NCBI RefSeq assembly: GCF_037893015.1
Contig: NC_133665.1
Span: 108,001,471-108,065,470, forward strand
Origin: Macrotis lagotis
Lineage: Eukaryota > Chordata > Mammalia > Peramelemorphia > Peramelidae
Reading direction: 5' to 3'
DNA length: 64,000 nt
Shown here: piece after piece, positions 60,779 to 64,000 of the stretch
How positions within the stretch are numbered: the stretch's first letter is position 1
How the letters are laid out: each line of letters starts with the position of its first letter
Position numbers and translations under genes: made by a program
The notes under the pieces: generated by a model
What the model was told of the DNA's origin: nothing
The model's database searches: none
The model's input: only the letters and a program-made list of their open reading frames with translations

Positions 60779-60935
60779 GGGCGGCTAGGTGGTGTAGTGG
60801 ATAAAGCACCAGCCTTGGAGTCAGGAGTACCTGGGTTCAAATCCGGTCTCAGACACTTAATAATTACCGAGCTGTGTGGCCTTGGGCAAGCCACTTAACC
60901 CCATTTGCCTTGCAAAAACCTTAAAAAAAAAAAGG
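60779..60935 (+). mobile_element. Young tRNA-derived SINE in CR1/L3 (second)
   Basis: ggcggctaggtggtgtagtg to tgcaaaaaccttaaaaaaaa; gggaatcaagag flanks it at 60767-60778 and 60936-60947 without mismatch. Confidence 0.95.
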
Positions 60936-61044
60936 GGGAATCAAGAGTACCACTGTACTCTGACTTCATTAAATCTCATCACAAATGTTATGTTTAATTC
61001 CAGGCACCACGATTTCAGAATAATCATAAGCAGAGTAGGTCAAC

Positions 61045-61300
61045 CAGGATTGTGATAATAGCTAGCATTTACTTGGAGTTTGAAGGTCTGCAGAGTGCTT
61101 TACAAAATGAACTTTATAAACTCATTTTATCCTCACAACGACCCTGAAAGCTAAGTACAGATGAGGAAACTGAGACTGACAGAGGTTGCGACTCAGCTCA
61201 GGATTACATGGCTACTAGGTGTCAGAAGTCAGATTTGAACTTGGGTCTTCCCAACTCCAGATCCAGAGCTTTGCTCACTATGGCACCAGTTAGGTGACTC
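61045..61300 (-). repeat. MIR-type SINE, antisense
   Basis: agctagcatttacttggagt, gcagagtgctttacaaaatg, tcctcacaacgaccctgaaa and gatgaggaaactgagactga. Confidence 0.8.
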
Positions 61301-62869
61301 TAAGATAGTGCCACTAAGCTAATGAGGGGACTGGAATCTGTGCCATATGAGGATTAGTTAAATGAATCAAAGAAGTTTAGGATGAAGAAGTGAAGACTCA
61401 GGGGGCTCCTAGTGAGTAAACTTATTCTGTTTAGTCCCATGGAGAACTAGGAACAATAAATGGAATTTGAAAGGAATTAACTTAGCTTTGATAGCCAACA
61501 AAACTTTCTAACCATTAGAATTGTCCAAAAATAAAAAGGAGAGATATGTGCGCTGATCTTCCCCTCCTTAAAAGTCTTTCAATCAAGGCTCCACAACCAC
61601 CTGCCACATATGTTGTCGGGGTAATTCCTTTCAGGTATGAGTGGACAGGATAACTGCTGAGGGTCCTTCCCATTCTCCCACTCAGTGATAATACCTCCCT
61701 CAGCAGCCCATTATTCTTACAGATCACTCTTCAGAAATGTAGCTGTCTTCAGGCTGGAGCTAGCTCCAATGGGGATAGCTTTTCACTTATAGGTTGGATT
61801 TCTGAGGTCCTTCTAAGCTCTGAGGGCAAGGACTATGTATTTGCATTCTTTGCACCTAACACATAGTACATGTGACCGTGATTATGATTCAAAGTCTCTT
61901 CTGCTGTTGGTCCAATTTTGTTTTTTCCTTTTCAGTGCCTTAGAGACTGTTCTTGGAATCTGCTGCCTCCTAATAACAAAAAACAAAACAAAATCAAACA
62001 AACAAACAAAAAAACTGCTAGAAATCAGAGACCTGAGTTCTGTACGCATTTTTTTTTTTTCCATTGAATCCCTCTGTGACATTGGGAAAATCCTTATCTG
62101 GAACCCAGTTTCCATGTTGTGAGGCCTATCTTTCCCACTAGATAGTCTGGTTATAAGGATGAAACAAAATAATAAATGTAAAAATGCTTTTAATTTAAAA
62201 AAAAATTTTAAATGCTTTTTAAAAGTCAAAGTATTATGTGAGTAGGTTGTGGGACCCATTCTAACTCTTCGTGTCAATAAATTTAAGTGGAATTTATCAA
62301 TGGCTATATTTCATCTGTCTCTCTAGAGCAAATATCATTTTTTATATTGTTTGTTGCAGAAATGTGCCTTTGTCTTATCTCCTTAATAGGTATAGAGGTT
62401 GGCAAGTTAACTAGTCCCTAACACAAGGTTCTGCACACACAGAAGTCACTTAAATATTATTAAATTGAATTACTTATACTAACTTCCTTAATTAGACCAA
62501 CCTTCTATCATACACCACAGTTCTTAATCTCTGGAAGCCTCAGTTCTGGACTTAATTTCTAAACTATCTATTTCTATAAATCATGAGATTACTTGGGACC
62601 ATTTGGGCCCTAACAAGTCAGTTGCAGAAAAAAGTTTGGCCTTGATTTGATGGCGAATATATTGCTAGATTTCCAGTAGTGGCAGATTCGGCTTAGGTCT
62701 CTATCCCATTTGCAGATAATTCTTTTTTTTTTTAATTGCACATACACATTTATGTTTAACATGTTTACAGATTAGTCATTTTTGGTATAAGGAATTAGGG
62801 TTAAGGGAAAAGAAAGAACTTTATGAGATAGGAAAGAAATATATTAGAGAAATTTTAAAAAAGTGAGTG

Positions 62870-63015
62870 TAGGAGCAGCTGGTATAGTGGATAGAACACT
62901 GACCCTGGAGTCAGGAGTACCTGAGTTCAAATTTGTCCTCAGACACTTAATAATTGCCTAGCTGTGTGACTTTGGGTAAGTCATTTAACCCCATTGCCTT
63001 AAATAAATTACAAAC
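62870..63015 (+). mobile_element. tRNA-derived SINE
   Basis: aggagcagctggtatagtgg to attgccttaaataaattaca; flanked by aagtgagtgtag and aagtgaatgtag. Confidence 0.88.
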
Positions 63016-64000
63016 AAGCAAATACAAAAGTGAATGTAGTGTTCATTCAGATTCTGTAGGGGATTTTTTGGTTTTGTTTTGTTTTGTTTTTCTTACTCTG
63101 CATGTGGTTAGCATTGTCTGTAACAGGTCTCCTAAGGTTGTCCTAGCTCTCTGAGCTGCTTATAGAAACTGCTTCCATCAAGACTGATCATCTCACAATG
63201 TTGTTATTAATGTGTACAATGTTCTCTTGATTCTTCTCCCTTCACTCAGCATCACTTACTGTGATTCATTCCATGTTTCTCTAGAGTCTGACAGTGAGGT
63301 AATTCTTGTAGAATAGTGATATATCCCAGCAGACTCTTCCTGGATGCAGGGTCCTAGGATAATTCAGCTAGGATCATTCTTTTATCTTTTAGAGAATGAG
63401 TTCAGAACCATTGTGAGCACCCAAATAAATTATTCCCTTTAAAGTAGTTTTTTAATTCCCTAGAAGCAATAGCCTAGGTAGAAGCTCTGAATTCTGATGT
63501 GTCTTCAACTTAGAGGGCTCCAGAAATGTTACTCTCCAATTGTCAAATCCTAATTTACCCATGAGATTATTGGCCACATGCATAGACATGTGTATATGCT
63601 GACCATATTTTTCAAATAAAAAAATTTGAAATGCACAGCCTGATAAAAAAATACTGAATTCTAAAGCATATTATTATTTTTGTGAAATCAAGGCTATTCC
63701 AGTAAGTGAAGGTTACATATCAATGTTGGATGAAACTGTACAGGAATGTAGATAGCAGCAGAGTAGAGACAACAGCTGTCTTTGACACCTCCTGGCTTTG
63801 TCATCTTGAACAAGGTTCATCATCTTTCTTGAGTATCATTTGTGTTGCTATTGTCACAAGGAAATTAGGAGGAAAAGTCCTATAAAAATGGGAGTTGCTA
63901 TTGGCATAGAATAGACATTCTTGACGTAAGGTTTTAGATTTTTGAAACAAAAATTGAAAATATTTTAATAGAATTGATTTCCTTTATAATCTATGTATTT

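Larger units (their letters stand above)
59725..61500 (+). mobile_element. CR1/L3 LINE, sense, interrupted by SINEs
   Basis: ggtttaccaggaaccagcaa, tttagattttcacaaacatt, gttatgtttaattccaggca, ggaatctgtgccatatgagg and gactcagggggctcctagtg follow the order of a CR1/L3 ORF2 to 3' end. Three SINEs and one MIR-type piece (61045-61300, antisense) break it. No open frame remains. Confidence 0.6.

Noticed and set aside
62041-62240. Possible processed pseudogene tail with A-runs
   Set aside because: No upstream coding similarity was found; the A/T runs alone are not evidence.

Overview
The window is mammalian nuclear DNA, almost certainly from a marsupial and probably an Australian one. The main reason is the dense scatter of one tRNA-derived SINE, with a head like 'gctaggtggc.cagtggata' and an end like 'ttgccttgcaaaa', found in both orientations. 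It sits with marsupial-type L1 3' tails, L2 and CR1/L3 LINE pieces and MIR-type SINEs. Only two protein-coding genes can be supported, and both are recognised from exact motifs. The species call is inference from repeat recall; no database was searched.

Layout. 1-14.87 kb is intergenic and full of repeats, including an L1 that looks 5'-inverted, L2 fragments and a CpG-rich orphan island at about 6.45-7.35 kb. 14.87-22.9 kb holds CISH on the minus strand: three coding exons, 250 codons, an SH2 domain and a SOCS box, and a 3'UTR with an AU-rich stretch. 22.35-23.4 kb is its CpG-island promoter, with two tandem pairs of STAT5-type palindromes. 23.46-24.07 kb is an all-purine tract containing a degenerate minisatellite of about 54 bp. 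24.1-39.6 kb is intergenic repeats, including an L2 broken by nested SINEs. 39.65-41.0 kb is a second CpG island, the likely MAPKAPK3 promoter, holding ten 15-bp units that each carry an E-box. 41.5-41.9 kb is the first coding exon of MAPKAPK3 on the plus strand. From 41.886 kb to the end is MAPKAPK3 intron; no second coding exon was found, so the rest of the kinase lies beyond the window.

How the genes relate. CISH and MAPKAPK3 stand head to head, the same order known on human chromosome 3p21. CISH is a STAT5-induced feedback inhibitor of cytokine receptors, and the STAT5 pairs in its promoter fit that loop. MAPKAPK3 is a p38-activated kinase. No new gene system, CRISPR array, virus-like element or functional RNA gene could be supported. 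The points most worth a second look are the promoter architecture, the two promoter-proximal minisatellites, the orphan island with its repeated TTC-N4-GAA/CCAAT unit, and the nested retroposons.
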